Notes: a model not told the origin generated them from the letters alone. A stretch of DNA of 45,783 nt from an uncultured Pseudoxanthomonas sp. (GCA_937975725.1 CALJUL010000089.1:1-45783), one strand, 5' to 3'. Counted from the first letter of the stretch, positions 23,722-32,471 are shown. A program made the numbers and translations.

Positions 23722-26610
23722 ATGAATCACAAGACCACCAAGCTGCGCGAGGCCATCGGCCTTGCACTCGCCGTGGGCGCGACCAGCGTTGCCGGTACCG
23801 GCGTCGCCTTCGCGCAAGAGTCCACCGAGAGCGCCAAGACCCTGGACGCGATCCAGGTCACCGGCTCCCGCGTGGCCCGCGTCGAGACCGAAACCGCCAG
23901 CCCGGTCGTCGTCATCGACCGCGCCGCCATCGAGCAGACGGGCAAGCTGACCCTGGGCGACCTGATCCAGGAAATGCCGGCCATGTCGGGCGCCCCGACC
24001 AACCCGCAGGTGAACAACGGCGGCGGCGACGGCTCCTCCACCATCGACCTGCGCGGCCTGGGTTCGGCCCGTACCCTGCTGCTGGTCAACGGCCGCCGCG
24101 TCGTCAACAGCGACGTCAACTCCATCCCGGCCTCCGCCGTCGAGCGCATCGAAATCCTGACCAGCGGCGCTTCGGCCGTGTACGGTTCGGATGCGGTGGC
24201 CGGCGTGGTCAACTTCATCCTGCGCCGCGACTTCGACGGCATGACCGCCTCGGTCGACTTCGGCATCACCCCCGGCCACCAGGATGGCCAGCGCAGCGGC
24301 GGCTCGCTGACCTTCGGCCAGGTGGGCGAGAAGGGCAACATCATCGCCGGCCTGAACTACAACCAGTTCGACGGCATCTCCTCCAACGACCGCAGCTACT
24401 CCAAGGACGCCACGTACCTGTACAGCGGCTACGTGACCGTGTTCGGTTCCAGCCGCAACCCGAACGGCCGCATCTACTTCCCGGCCGGCAGCACCCTGGC
24501 AACGCAGTACGGTTGTTCCTCCGTCACCCTGATCCCGGGCCGCAGCGGCGCCGCCCAGGGCGACTACCAGTGCTACAACGGTGCGCGCGACTCGTACAAC
24601 TACCAGGCCACCAACCTGATCATGACGCCGCAGGAACGCACCAACGCGTTCTTCCTGGCGAACTACCAGATCACGGACAACCTGAACGCGTTCGCCGAGG
24701 TCTACCACAACAAGACTTCGTCCAACTTCGCCATCGCGGCCCTGCCGTTCGACGCGAACAACGACGGCGTGGTCATTTCGGCGCAGAACTACTACAACCC
24801 GTTCAACCAGAACTTCGGCCCGGTCTCGTCCACCGACGTCAACCAGTTCCTGACCCGCTTCACCTCGCTGGGCCAGCGCCGTTCCTACTACGACAGCACC
24901 ACCTCGCAGGCCGTGGTCGGCCTGGAAGGCTTCGTGGGCGAAAGCTGGAAGTGGGACGCCGCGTACAACTACGGCCACTACTTCCGCGAGAACACCAGCT
25001 ACGGCTACGTGTACTACGCCGGCCTGGCCGACGCGCTGGGTCCGTCGTTCCGCGACACCGACGGCGTGGTCAAGTGCGGCACGACGGGCAACATCATCGC
25101 CGGCTGCACCCCGCTGAACATCTTCAACATCTACGACCCGCAGTCCATTGCGACGCTGTCGCAGTACGAAGCACGCCCGGTCTACTCGACCATGTACCAG
25201 ACCCGCAGCTTCGAGGCCAACGCCTCGGGCGAACTGTTCAACCTGCCGGCCGGCGCCGTGCAGTTGGCGTTCGGCGGCGCATGGCGCGAAGAGTACCAGC
25301 GCAGCGAAGTGGACTACATCGCGATCGCCGACGACACCGGCCGCTGCTTCATCTCGCAGGAAGCCTGCTCCTCGCCGGTCGGCGGCAAGTACGACGTGAC
25401 CGAAGTCTACGGCGAACTGTACGTGCCGATCCTGGCCGACGTGCCGGGCGCGCACCTGCTGTCGCTGACGCTGGGCAGCCGCTACTCCGACTACAGCACC
25501 TTCGGCGACACCACCAACAGCAAGCTGCAGTTGGAATGGCGTCCGATCGAGAACCTGCTGCTGCGCGGCACGGTGGCCGAAGTGTTCCGTGCGCCGACCA
25601 TCGGCAACCTGTACGACGGCCCGCAGGGCGACGCCCCGCAGCTCTCCGACAAGTGCGTGGGCTACGGTGCGACGGGTGCGCCGCGCAACCACGAAAACGC
25701 GTGCGGTGCGGGCGCGGGCGCGACCAACATCCCGGCCACCGGCATCGCGCCGCCGCCGACCAGCCAGTCCAACGGCGTGTGGTCCGGTTCGGTGGCCGCC
25801 GGCTTCGACCTGCAGCCCGAATCGGGCAAGTCGTTCTCGTGGGGTGTGGTGTACGACCCGCAGTGGGCTCCCGGCCTGTCGGTCAGCCTGGACTACTGGC
25901 GCCTGTACCTGAACGACACGATCACCCGCGCCGACGCGCAGATCGTGGTCGACACCTGCTACGCCGAAGACAACCACCCGTTCTGCGACTTCATCAACCG
26001 TCGCGCCGACGGCCAGGTGGACTTCATCCGCGAGCCGATCGTCAACCTGGGTCGCCTGGACACCAACGGCTGGGATCTGGCCGTTCGCTACCGTCTGCCC
26101 GACACCGCGTGGGGCGCCTGGGTCTTCGGCCTGGATGCCACCTACATCGACCGCTACGACAACGACGTCAACCCGCTCAGCGAAGAAGATGCCGTCAGGC
26201 ACCTGGCCGGCACCTACAACAGCTCGTACGGCATGTACGCCCGTACCCGCGCCCGCCTGTTCGTCAACTGGAACAAGGGCGACCTGGGCCTGAGCTGGCG
26301 CGCCCGCTACGTCAGCGGCTTCGACATCGGCAGCAACGACCTGCGCCAGGGCGTCAGCGCGGACGCCGGTTGCGTCTACGACGACCAGTACTGCTATGCG
26401 CGTCGTTTCGACGACTACCTGGTGCACAGCTTCAGCGCCGCGTACTCGCTGCCGTGGTTCAACTCGAAGATCGAGGTGGGCCTGGACAACGCGTTCGACA
26501 AGCAGCCGCAGATCCTGTTCCAGAACAACGTGCTGAACGCCAACACCGACGTGCAGACCTTCGATACGGTCGGCCGTTACCTGTGGGCGCGCTACACGAT
26601 GAACTTCTAA
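23722..26610 (+). CDS. TonB-dependent outer-membrane receptor 2
   Basis: The product is 962 aa. It shares its N-terminus with receptor 1 (MNHKTTKLREAIGLALAVGA to AFAQ), then TLDAIQVTGSRV and a plug domain (AIEQTGKLTLGDLIQEMPAM, RTLLLVNGRRVVNSD, VERIEILTSGASAVYGSDAVAGVVNFILRR). The barrel ends in LWARYTMNF with the expected terminal Phe. Loop cysteine pairs are frequent (YGCSS...YQC, VKCGTTGNIIAGC, GRCFISQEAC, DTCYAEDNHPFC, GCVYDDQYC). The barrel sequence differs clearly from receptor 1, so this is an old duplication or two members of one subfamily rather than a recent copy. The ligand is unknown. Confidence 0.95.
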   Translation: MNHKTTKLREAIGLALAVGATSVAGTGVAFAQESTESAKTLDAIQVTGSRVARVETETASPVVVIDRAAIEQTGKLTLGDLIQEMPAMSGAPTNPQVNNGGGDGSSTIDLRGLGSARTLLLVNGRRVVNSDVNSIPASAVERIEILTSGASAVYGSDAVAGVVNFILRRDFDGMTASVDFGITPGHQDGQRSGGSLTFGQVGEKGNIIAGLNYNQFDGISSNDRSYSKDATYLYSGYVTVFGSSRNPNGRIYFPAGSTLATQYGCSSVTLIPGRSGAAQGDYQCYNGARDSYNYQATNLIMTPQERTNAFFLANYQITDNLNAFAEVYHNKTSSNFAIAALPFDANNDGVVISAQNYYNPFNQNFGPVSSTDVNQFLTRFTSLGQRRSYYDSTTSQAVVGLEGFVGESWKWDAAYNYGHYFRENTSYGYVYYAGLADALGPSFRDTDGVVKCGTTGNIIAGCTPLNIFNIYDPQSIATLSQYEARPVYSTMYQTRSFEANASGELFNLPAGAVQLAFGGAWREEYQRSEVDYIAIADDTGRCFISQEACSSPVGGKYDVTEVYGELYVPILADVPGAHLLSLTLGSRYSDYSTFGDTTNSKLQLEWRPIENLLLRGTVAEVFRAPTIGNLYDGPQGDAPQLSDKCVGYGATGAPRNHENACGAGAGATNIPATGIAPPPTSQSNGVWSGSVAAGFDLQPESGKSFSWGVVYDPQWAPGLSVSLDYWRLYLNDTITRADAQIVVDTCYAEDNHPFCDFINRRADGQVDFIREPIVNLGRLDTNGWDLAVRYRLPDTAWGAWVFGLDATYIDRYDNDVNPLSEEDAVRHLAGTYNSSYGMYARTRARLFVNWNKGDLGLSWRARYVSGFDIGSNDLRQGVSADAGCVYDDQYCYARRFDDYLVHSFSAAYSLPWFNSKIEVGLDNAFDKQPQILFQNNVLNANTDVQTFDTVGRYLWARYTMNF

Positions 26611-26638
26611 GAACGGTGCAGTAAACGCTCCACCCTTG

Positions 26639-26668
26639 GGCCGCGCGGGTTTCCCGCGCGGCCTTTTT
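26639..26668 (+). terminator. Rho-independent terminator of TonB receptor 2
   Basis: An 11-bp perfect stem, GGCCGCGCGGG / CCCGCGCGGCC, with a TTT loop and five T residues, 28 bases after the stop. It insulates the sulfotransferase gene that follows. Confidence 0.95.
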
Positions 26669-26690
26669 GTTGCCGGGATAGAATCGTCCG

Positions 26691-28520
26691 ATGAACCAGC
26701 ACGCGCTCCAGCAGACCGTCTTCCTGCTCCAGTCCGGCCGCTACGCCGAGGCCGAACACGCATGCCGGCAGGCGCTGGCCGCCGCCCCAGGCGACGGCAA
26801 CCTAGCCATGCTGCTGGCGATGGCGCTGCAGAACCAGGGGCGCGACGCGGAAGCCGCCGAGTTGTACCAGCGCATCGCGCATGCACAGCCGGGCGTTCCG
26901 GGGCACTGGGCCAACCTGGGGCTGGTGCGCAGGCGCCTGGGCGATTACGCACAGGCCGAAGAGGCATACCGTCGTGCGCTGTCAATCGAGCCGTGCAATA
27001 CCGGTTTCCTAGTCGACTACGGCTTGCTGTTGCTGGACATGGGCCGCATCGCCGATGCCCGGCACCGCTTCCTCGATGCCGTGGACCTGGAGCCGGACAT
27101 GGACGAAGCCCGCATCTACGCATCCCTCGCCTGCTTCGAATGCGGCGACGCGCAGCGCGCGGCCGCCCTCATTCCGCCGCCGGCCGCCTGGCTCCGGCTG
27201 CCCGATCCGCTCCGCGAAGAACTGGCGACCGCCTTGATGCAGGTGGGCCGCACCGACGAGGCCGAAACCCTGCTCGACGCGCCCGGCATCCGCCATTCGC
27301 CTTCCGGCATCATCCGGCTCGCTCAGCTCAACGAACGCACCAACCGCATCGACCAGGCCCGCGAACTGCTGGCGCGCGCCAAGGCGATGGCCGGCGAGCC
27401 CGGCCGCCAGGAACAGATCGACCTGCTGCACCTGGAAGCATCGCTGGCGATGCGCGCCAAGGACTACGCCACCGCGCGCCGCGCCGCCGAAGCCATCCTG
27501 GCCCTGCACCCCCACGTGCAAGCCGAAGCCAACGCCCATTTCACCCTGGCCACCATCGCCGACAAGGAAAAGGACCCGGCGCGCGCCATGGCGCATCTGG
27601 AGCGCGCGCACGCCATCCATTTCCGGCTCGCCGAGGACGTGGTGCCGGAGATCGCGCATTCCGATGCGGAGCCACTGAAGGTTTCCGCCAAATGGCTGGA
27701 GCCCGGGCAGTGCGGGTTCCGCGACGATCCCGCCGCGCCCGATGCGTCTTCCTCGCCGGTGTTCATCGTCGGCTTCCCGCGCTCCGGCACCACGATGCTG
27801 GAACAGATGCTCGACGCCCACCCCGCCTACGCCTCGATGGACGAGCGCGCCACGCTGCAGCGCTGCATCGAGCGGATGGAATCGCATCGGCACGAATACC
27901 CCTACGACCTCGGCGCGCTCGACGCCGCGGCCGCCGATGAACTGCGGCAGGTCTACTGGACCGAGGTGGCCAAGGTCATCGCGCTCAAACCCGGCGAGCA
28001 ACTGGTCGACAAGAATCCGCTCAACATGTTGCGCCTGCCGATGATCATGCGGCTGTTCCCCAACGCGAAGATCATCTTGGCCCTGCGCCATCCCTGCGAC
28101 GTGCTACTGAGCTGCTACATGCAGAACTTCCGCTCGCCGGCCTTCATGGTGCTGTGCTCCAGCCTGGAGCGGCTGGCGAAGAGCTACGTCAATGCGATGC
28201 GGTTCTGGATCCACCACCAGGCGCTGCTGTCGCCGGACACGCTGGTGCTGCGCTACGAGGACACCGTGGGCGACTTCCCCGCGCAGGTGGACCGCATCGG
28301 TGCCTTCCTCGGCATCCAGGACCGCGACTTCCTCGCGCAGTTCAGCCAGCACGCCGCGCGCAAGGGCTACATCAGCACGCCGAGCTATTCGCAGGTGGTG
28401 GAACCGGTCAACACGCGCGCGGTCGGACGTTGGCATCCGTATGCGGAGTGGCTGGCGCCGGCCCTGCCCATCCTGCAACCGGTGGCCGACCACTGGGGCT
28501 ACGACCTGTCCGTGGAATGA
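26691..28520 (+). CDS. TPR-repeat sulfotransferase
   Basis: The product is 609 aa. Residues ~1-330 are tetratricopeptide repeats (AEHACRQALAAAPGDGNLAML, HWANLGLVRRRLGDYAQAEEAYRRAL). The C-terminal half is a PAPS-dependent sulfotransferase. The 5'-phosphosulfate loop is GFPRSGTT (361-368), and the 3'-phosphate site is Arg466 and Ser474 (ALRHPCDVLLSC). LVDKNPLNMLRLP and RYEDTVGDFP are family landmarks. No signal peptide or membrane helix is seen, so it is likely cytoplasmic. Bacterial relatives resemble tyrosylprotein sulfotransferases, so a peptide or protein acceptor is plausible. A TAGAAT box ends 6 bases before the ATG and no ribosome-binding site is visible, so a leaderless transcript is possible. 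The next gene starts 5 nt downstream. Confidence 0.92.
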   Translation: MNQHALQQTVFLLQSGRYAEAEHACRQALAAAPGDGNLAMLLAMALQNQGRDAEAAELYQRIAHAQPGVPGHWANLGLVRRRLGDYAQAEEAYRRALSIEPCNTGFLVDYGLLLLDMGRIADARHRFLDAVDLEPDMDEARIYASLACFECGDAQRAAALIPPPAAWLRLPDPLREELATALMQVGRTDEAETLLDAPGIRHSPSGIIRLAQLNERTNRIDQARELLARAKAMAGEPGRQEQIDLLHLEASLAMRAKDYATARRAAEAILALHPHVQAEANAHFTLATIADKEKDPARAMAHLERAHAIHFRLAEDVVPEIAHSDAEPLKVSAKWLEPGQCGFRDDPAAPDASSSPVFIVGFPRSGTTMLEQMLDAHPAYASMDERATLQRCIERMESHRHEYPYDLGALDAAAADELRQVYWTEVAKVIALKPGEQLVDKNPLNMLRLPMIMRLFPNAKIILALRHPCDVLLSCYMQNFRSPAFMVLCSSLERLAKSYVNAMRFWIHHQALLSPDTLVLRYEDTVGDFPAQVDRIGAFLGIQDRDFLAQFSQHAARKGYISTPSYSQVVEPVNTRAVGRWHPYAEWLAPALPILQPVADHWGYDLSVE

Positions 28521-28524
28521 TCCG

Positions 28525-29118
28525 ATGAAAGCGCTCGCCGACTACATCCGCACCTACGACGACGCCCTGCCCGCGGACTTCTGCCGCCGGCTCATCGAAG
28601 GCTTCGAAGCCTCGGTGCAGTTCCAGGCGCCCAACGGCAAGGGCTACCGCCCCGCGCTGGACGACAGCCGCTGGACCGAGCTCAACCTCAACCGCCTGGC
28701 CGACCCGGCCTTCCTGGGCTTCTTCCTCACCCAGATCGAACAGTACCTGGCGCGCTACAACGCCGACCTCGGCCTGACCCTGCCGGTGCCGTTCCGCCCG
28801 CGCATCGACCGCCTCACCATGAAGAAATACCGCGCGGCAACGGGCGACCGCTTCCAGCCGCATTTCGACTCGGTGGACGAAGTGGCCGGGCGCTACCTGG
28901 TGTTCCTCTGGTACCTCAACGACGTGCACGAGGGCGGCGGTACGCGCTTCCTCGACCTGGACGTGGAGACGCGCCCCAAGGCCGGCACGCTGCTGGTGTT
29001 CCCGCCCTACTGGATGTTCCAGCACGTCGGCAGCGCGCCGGTGTCCAACGACAAGTACATCCTCTCGACCTACCTGCTGTTCGACAAGCCCGGCGCCCCC
29101 GAGCACACCCACGAATAG
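28525..29118 (+). CDS. 2-oxoglutarate/Fe(II)-dependent oxygenase (prolyl 4-hydroxylase-like fold)
   Basis: The product is 197 aa. The iron ligands fit the HxD...H triad: His113 and Asp115 in FQPHFDSVDEV and His167 in MFQHVGSAP, with Lys177 as the likely 2-oxoglutarate anchor. RYLVFLWYLNDVHEGGGTRF and GTLLVFPPYW match the P4Hc (2OG-FeII_Oxy) family. These enzymes hydroxylate prolyl residues or other substrates. No signal peptide is seen. It lies 4 nt after the sulfotransferase stop and is almost surely co-transcribed with it. It converges with the beta-hydroxylase gene 6 nt further on. Confidence 0.92.
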   Translation: MKALADYIRTYDDALPADFCRRLIEGFEASVQFQAPNGKGYRPALDDSRWTELNLNRLADPAFLGFFLTQIEQYLARYNADLGLTLPVPFRPRIDRLTMKKYRAATGDRFQPHFDSVDEVAGRYLVFLWYLNDVHEGGGTRFLDLDVETRPKAGTLLVFPPYWMFQHVGSAPVSNDKYILSTYLLFDKPGAPEHTHE

Positions 29119-29124
29119 CGCGCA

Positions 29125-30426
29125 TCAGTGCACCCCGGCGCGCCGGTTGAAGGCGCCGATGGTCTCCACCAGTCGCCGGATGGCCAGGGTTTCCGCCGGA
29201 CGCAGGCGCGGATGCCAGGTGTCCAGGATCATCACCACGCGCAGGCGGTCGCTGCGGTTCCATGCCTGGTGCAGGAAGGAGTCGTCGAAGGTCACGCAGC
29301 GCCCTTCCTCCCACGCGTGCACCACGCCGCCCACTTCCAGCGCGCAGTCCGGCGGCACGATCAGGGGCAGGTGGCTGACCACGCGGCTGTTGGTCACGCC
29401 GTGGTGCGGCTTGATCACCGTGCCGGGCGAGAGCAGGGAGAACAGCACTTCCGGCGCGTGCGCATCGATGCGCGTCAGCGGCACCTGCGCCAGCGCGGCG
29501 GCCGTAGCCGGGCACGCAGCAAGGTGTTCCTCGAAAGGATCGCCATGGCGATGGAAGAAATACGCATCCCAGGCCGCGGCCTCCAGGTCGCCCTGGCTGC
29601 CGAGGAAATCGCTCTTGCGCGCGCCGCCGCTGAAATCGAGGAAAGGCTGCAAGCCTTCGCGCTTGCGCAACACCTGCTGCTCCAGTTCGCCGCGGATCGC
29701 GCCGGCCGCCTGTTCCAGCGCTTCATACCAGGGGAACAGCGTGCGGTCGAAGTACGGCTCGGGTTGCAGGTCTGGCACATAGAAGAAGGTCGGCCGCTGG
29801 CGCGGGTCCGGGCTGCCCGCCGGGCCCAGCCCGAGGTAGCCGGCCAGCGCGCACGACACGCGGTCCAGTTCGTCCTTGCCGTATTCCTCGGCCAGCGGCG
29901 CGATCGCGCCGAAGAACAACGCCTGCCGGCCCTGGTCGATGATACGCATGGCCGACTTCACCCGTTCGCGCAGCTCGGGGGCGGTGCTGCGATCGTCGAG
30001 CCAGCGTCCGCGCGCCTGCGCGGTCGTGGTGGCGCGGAAATACTGGACCAGCGCTTCGTCGTTGTCGTCGAGCGCCTGCAGGCATTCGGCCAGTTGCAGG
30101 CGCGCGAGGAAGGCATCGGGCAGCCTGGAAAGGCCCTGCTCCAGCGCGTGGCGCGCCGCGCGCAGATCGCCTTGGCGCAGCCGGCAGGCACCGAGTCCCA
30201 GCCAGGCGTCGCCCCGCTCCGGTTGCAGGCGGATCGCCTGCTCCAACCTGTCCGCCGCATCCGCGGACCGCTCCATGGCCAACAGCGCATGTGCGGCGAT
30301 CAGCAGCAATCCCACATCGCCGGTGTCGGCCGCCAGGCCGCGCTCCGCTTCGGACAATGCGGCGGCCGGGTTGCCGGCCTCCAGCAAATCGCGCGCCTGT
30401 TGCAGATGAGAAGCGACGGTGGCCAT
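29125..30426 (-). CDS. TPR-containing aspartyl/asparaginyl beta-hydroxylase
   Basis: The product is 433 aa. TPR repeats occupy ~1-135. The C-terminal AspH/Asp_Arg_Hydrox domain (~230-405) carries the motifs of human AspH. LSPGTVIKPHHGVTNSR contains the first iron ligand (His341 by alignment with AspH His679). FDDSFLHQAW holds the second, His386. Arg348 and Arg396 are placed to bind 2-oxoglutarate. LDTWHP follows. AspH enzymes beta-hydroxylate Asp or Asn in proteins. A GGAGGA lies about 22 nt before the ATG, and no closer ribosome-binding site is seen. It faces the sulfotransferase-oxygenase pair with a 6-nt gap, so the genes share a locus but not a transcript. Confidence 0.92.
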   Translation of the reverse strand: MATVASHLQQARDLLEAGNPAAALSEAERGLAADTGDVGLLLIAAHALLAMERSADAADRLEQAIRLQPERGDAWLGLGACRLRQGDLRAARHALEQGLSRLPDAFLARLQLAECLQALDDNDEALVQYFRATTTAQARGRWLDDRSTAPELRERVKSAMRIIDQGRQALFFGAIAPLAEEYGKDELDRVSCALAGYLGLGPAGSPDPRQRPTFFYVPDLQPEPYFDRTLFPWYEALEQAAGAIRGELEQQVLRKREGLQPFLDFSGGARKSDFLGSQGDLEAAAWDAYFFHRHGDPFEEHLAACPATAAALAQVPLTRIDAHAPEVLFSLLSPGTVIKPHHGVTNSRVVSHLPLIVPPDCALEVGGVVHAWEEGRCVTFDDSFLHQAWNRSDRLRVVMILDTWHPRLRPAETLAIRRLVETIGAFNRRAGVH

Positions 30427-30485
30427 GCCGGTGCCCGCGGGAGAAGTCCTCCGATGATACGGGACCGGCGGCGCCGGTGGCCGCG

Positions 30486-31382
30486 CTATTCCACCTGCAC
30501 TTCCGCGTTGCCCGAGAAGGTCTCCAGCCGCACCCGGCCCTCGCCGCTGCCGTAACGGGTGGAGAAGCTCGCGCCCGGGCCGCGGCGCTTCTCGATGGTC
30601 ACGCCGGTGGCCTTCAGGTTGCCGCTGAAGCTCTCGCCGCTGACCTGGGCGGAAACGTCGCGCGGCAGGCGCAGCAGCAGGTCGCCGCTGACCGATTCCA
30701 TGCTGATCTCGCCGCTCCGCGCCAACGCGGTGTTCACCTCGGTGCGGCCGCTGACGGTGGTGGTGCTGAGTTCGCGCACGCGCTCGCCGTTGACGGTCAG
30801 CTCGATGCGGCCGGACACGGTCTCGGCACTGACTTCGCCGTTCAGGCGGCCGCGCAGCACGATGGTGCCGCTGACCGTGCTCACTTCCACTTCGTCGCTG
30901 TTGAGGGTGAGCGTGGCGTTGCCGCTGACGGTCTCCACATCGGCCTTGCGCGGCGCGGCGGCGGCCACCACGCTGCCGCTGACCGTCTCCACGGACAGTT
31001 CGCCCGCCGCCACGCCGCTGACGTGCACGTCGGCGGCGACGGACTCGATCTCCAGGTCGGCGCGCAGCGGCACCATCAGCACCAGATCGGTGGGGCCGGA
31101 AGAGTTGCCGCTCCAGCCGCCCTTGGGATAGCGCACCGACACGTTCAACTGCGAGCGGTCGCCTTCGATCTCCAGCTTCTGCACGCCCTTGCCCAGCGTG
31201 CCGGTGATCTTGACCTCCTCGCGGTCCCAGCCGCGCACTTCGATGCGGCCCTTGGGATTGCTGATCTCGATGCTGCCGCGCGCGTCCAGCGGGCGGGTCT
31301 GGTCGATGGCGCTCTGCGCCAGCGCCGGCATGGCCGGCAACAGGCTGCCCAGGAGCAGGGAAATAGCGAAGGCGGTACGCAT
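30486..31382 (-). CDS. Exported DUF4097 beta-strand repeat protein
   Basis: The product is 298 aa with a signal peptide (MRTAFAISLLLGSLLPAMPALAQ). The mature part is a right-handed beta-solenoid-like repeat with a recurrent E-T/S-V/F-S-G motif about every 15-25 residues: VETVSGSV, VETVSGNA, VSTVSGTI, AETVSGRI, TTTVSGRT, MESVSGDL, GESFSGNL, LETFSGNA. This is the DUF4097 (adhesin-like) family. Its function is not established, but these proteins often sit beside ECF sigma factors and anti-sigma factors, as here. It starts 10 nt after the anti-sigma stop and is part of the sigma operon. The product is probably periplasmic. Confidence 0.9.
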   Translation of the reverse strand: MRTAFAISLLLGSLLPAMPALAQSAIDQTRPLDARGSIEISNPKGRIEVRGWDREEVKITGTLGKGVQKLEIEGDRSQLNVSVRYPKGGWSGNSSGPTDLVLMVPLRADLEIESVAADVHVSGVAAGELSVETVSGSVVAAAAPRKADVETVSGNATLTLNSDEVEVSTVSGTIVLRGRLNGEVSAETVSGRIELTVNGERVRELSTTTVSGRTEVNTALARSGEISMESVSGDLLLRLPRDVSAQVSGESFSGNLKATGVTIEKRRGPGASFSTRYGSGEGRVRLETFSGNAEVQVE

Positions 31383-31392
31383 GCGGAAGTCC

Positions 31393-31884
31393 TCAGGTCG
31401 TCAGGGCCGCGCGCTGGGTCAGCGCCAGGCGGCGGGCGTAGGTGCGGCGCAACCGTTCCAGCAGGAAGCGCGCGTCGGGATCGGTGGCGATGGCGCGGCG
31501 GATGTCCGCGGCGCTGCGGTCCAGCGCGTGCAGCGCCGGGGCGAGTTCAGGCGATGCCTGGCCGTGCGCGTCCAGTTGCGCCAGCGCGCCAGTGTAGTCG
31601 CGGGTGAGCGCGGCGGCCTCGCGCTGGATCAGCGGGCCGGCGGCCGGCGCCTGGTGGTGCTGCAGTTGCCAGGTCATGGCCACGGCCAGCAGCACCGAGG
31701 CGGCCAGCGCGAACGGCGCGGCGCGGCGGCGCGGCGGCCGGGGCGCCGCCGCCTGCGGCACAGCGGCCAGGCGGGCGGCAATGTCCGGCCACAGGTCGCG
31801 GGCCGGCGGGGCGTCCCGGCGCAGCGCGCGCAACTGCCAGCGCAGGGCGTCGTCGGATGGATCGTTCGGGTCTCGGGAAATCAT
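31393..31884 (-). CDS. Putative anti-sigma factor, single-pass membrane protein
   Basis: The product is 163 aa. An acidic cytoplasmic N-terminus (~1-50) is followed by a proline/arginine stretch, one membrane helix (~56-73) and a periplasmic helical tail rich in Ala/Leu/Arg. The ATG overlaps the stop of the sigma gene (ATGA). Position, size and topology point to an anti-sigma factor, but no zinc-binding HxxxCxxC motif is seen, so the call rests mainly on context. Confidence 0.7.
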   Translation of the reverse strand: MISRDPNDPSDDALRWQLRALRRDAPPARDLWPDIAARLAAVPQAAAPRPPRRRAAPFALAASVLLAVAMTWQLQHHQAPAAGPLIQREAAALTRDYTGALAQLDAHGQASPELAPALHALDRSAADIRRAIATDPDARFLLERLRRTYARRLALTQRAALTT

Positions 31885-32471
31885 GCTTCCGCTCCTAGCC
31901 GCTCGCGCAGCAAGTGCCGCGCGCGGTGCAACTGCGCTTTCGAACTGCCCACCGCCATGTCCAGCTCAGCGGCGATCTCTTCGTGTTTCCAGCCTTCCAC
32001 GTCGTACAGCACCAGCACCGCGCGGGCGCGCGGCGGCAGCGTGGCGACGGCGCGCTCCAGATCCATCGACAGGGCCGTGCCCTGCCCGGCGCTGTCGAAC
32101 ACGCCCAGCCCGTCCAGCGTCTCTTCACTGTCGTCGAAGCGGGGCTGGGCGCGGCGGCTGCGCAATTCCATCAGCGCGGTGTTGACCGCCAGCCGGTGCA
32201 ACCAGGTGCCGAACGCGCTTTCGAACCGGAACGCGGGCAAAGCCTGCCAGGCCCGCACGAAGGCTTCCTGGGTGAGGTCCTCCGCGCGCACGCCCTGGCC
32301 GCCGACCAACCGCTGGATCACGCCATGGACGCGGCCGGCATGCCGGCGGTAGAGCGCCTCGAACGCCTGCATGTCGCCGCCGGCCGCGGAACGCGCTAGC
32401 GCCGTGTCCTGGGCGGCGGCGTCCTCGGGGGCGAGGCTGTCGGCAAGGGGATCGATCACGGCATTCAGCAT
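31881..32471 (-). CDS. ECF-type RNA polymerase sigma factor
   Basis: The product is 196 aa from the ATG at 32471. The longer open frame upstream is repeat-like intergenic sequence and is not family-like. Region 2 is DMQAFEALYRRHAGRVHGVI and EDLTQEAFVRAWQAL with the WLHRLAVNTALMELR segment. Region 4 is LPPRARAVLVLYDVEGWKHEEIAAELDM followed by the SSKAQLHRARHLLRERL helix. It is an RpoE-like group IV sigma factor. Downstream and coupled are the putative anti-sigma factor and the DUF4097 protein, so a cell-envelope signal is likely. Confidence 0.93.
   Translation of the reverse strand: MLNAVIDPLADSLAPEDAAAQDTALARSAAGGDMQAFEALYRRHAGRVHGVIQRLVGGQGVRAEDLTQEAFVRAWQALPAFRFESAFGTWLHRLAVNTALMELRSRRAQPRFDDSEETLDGLGVFDSAGQGTALSMDLERAVATLPPRARAVLVLYDVEGWKHEEIAAELDMAVGSSKAQLHRARHLLRERLGAEA

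Noticed and set aside
23428..27123. 1231-aa minus-strand open frame opposite TonB receptor 2
   Set aside because: It runs across a receptor gene with clear plug and barrel motifs and through its terminator. No family feature is visible and it has shadow-frame composition.
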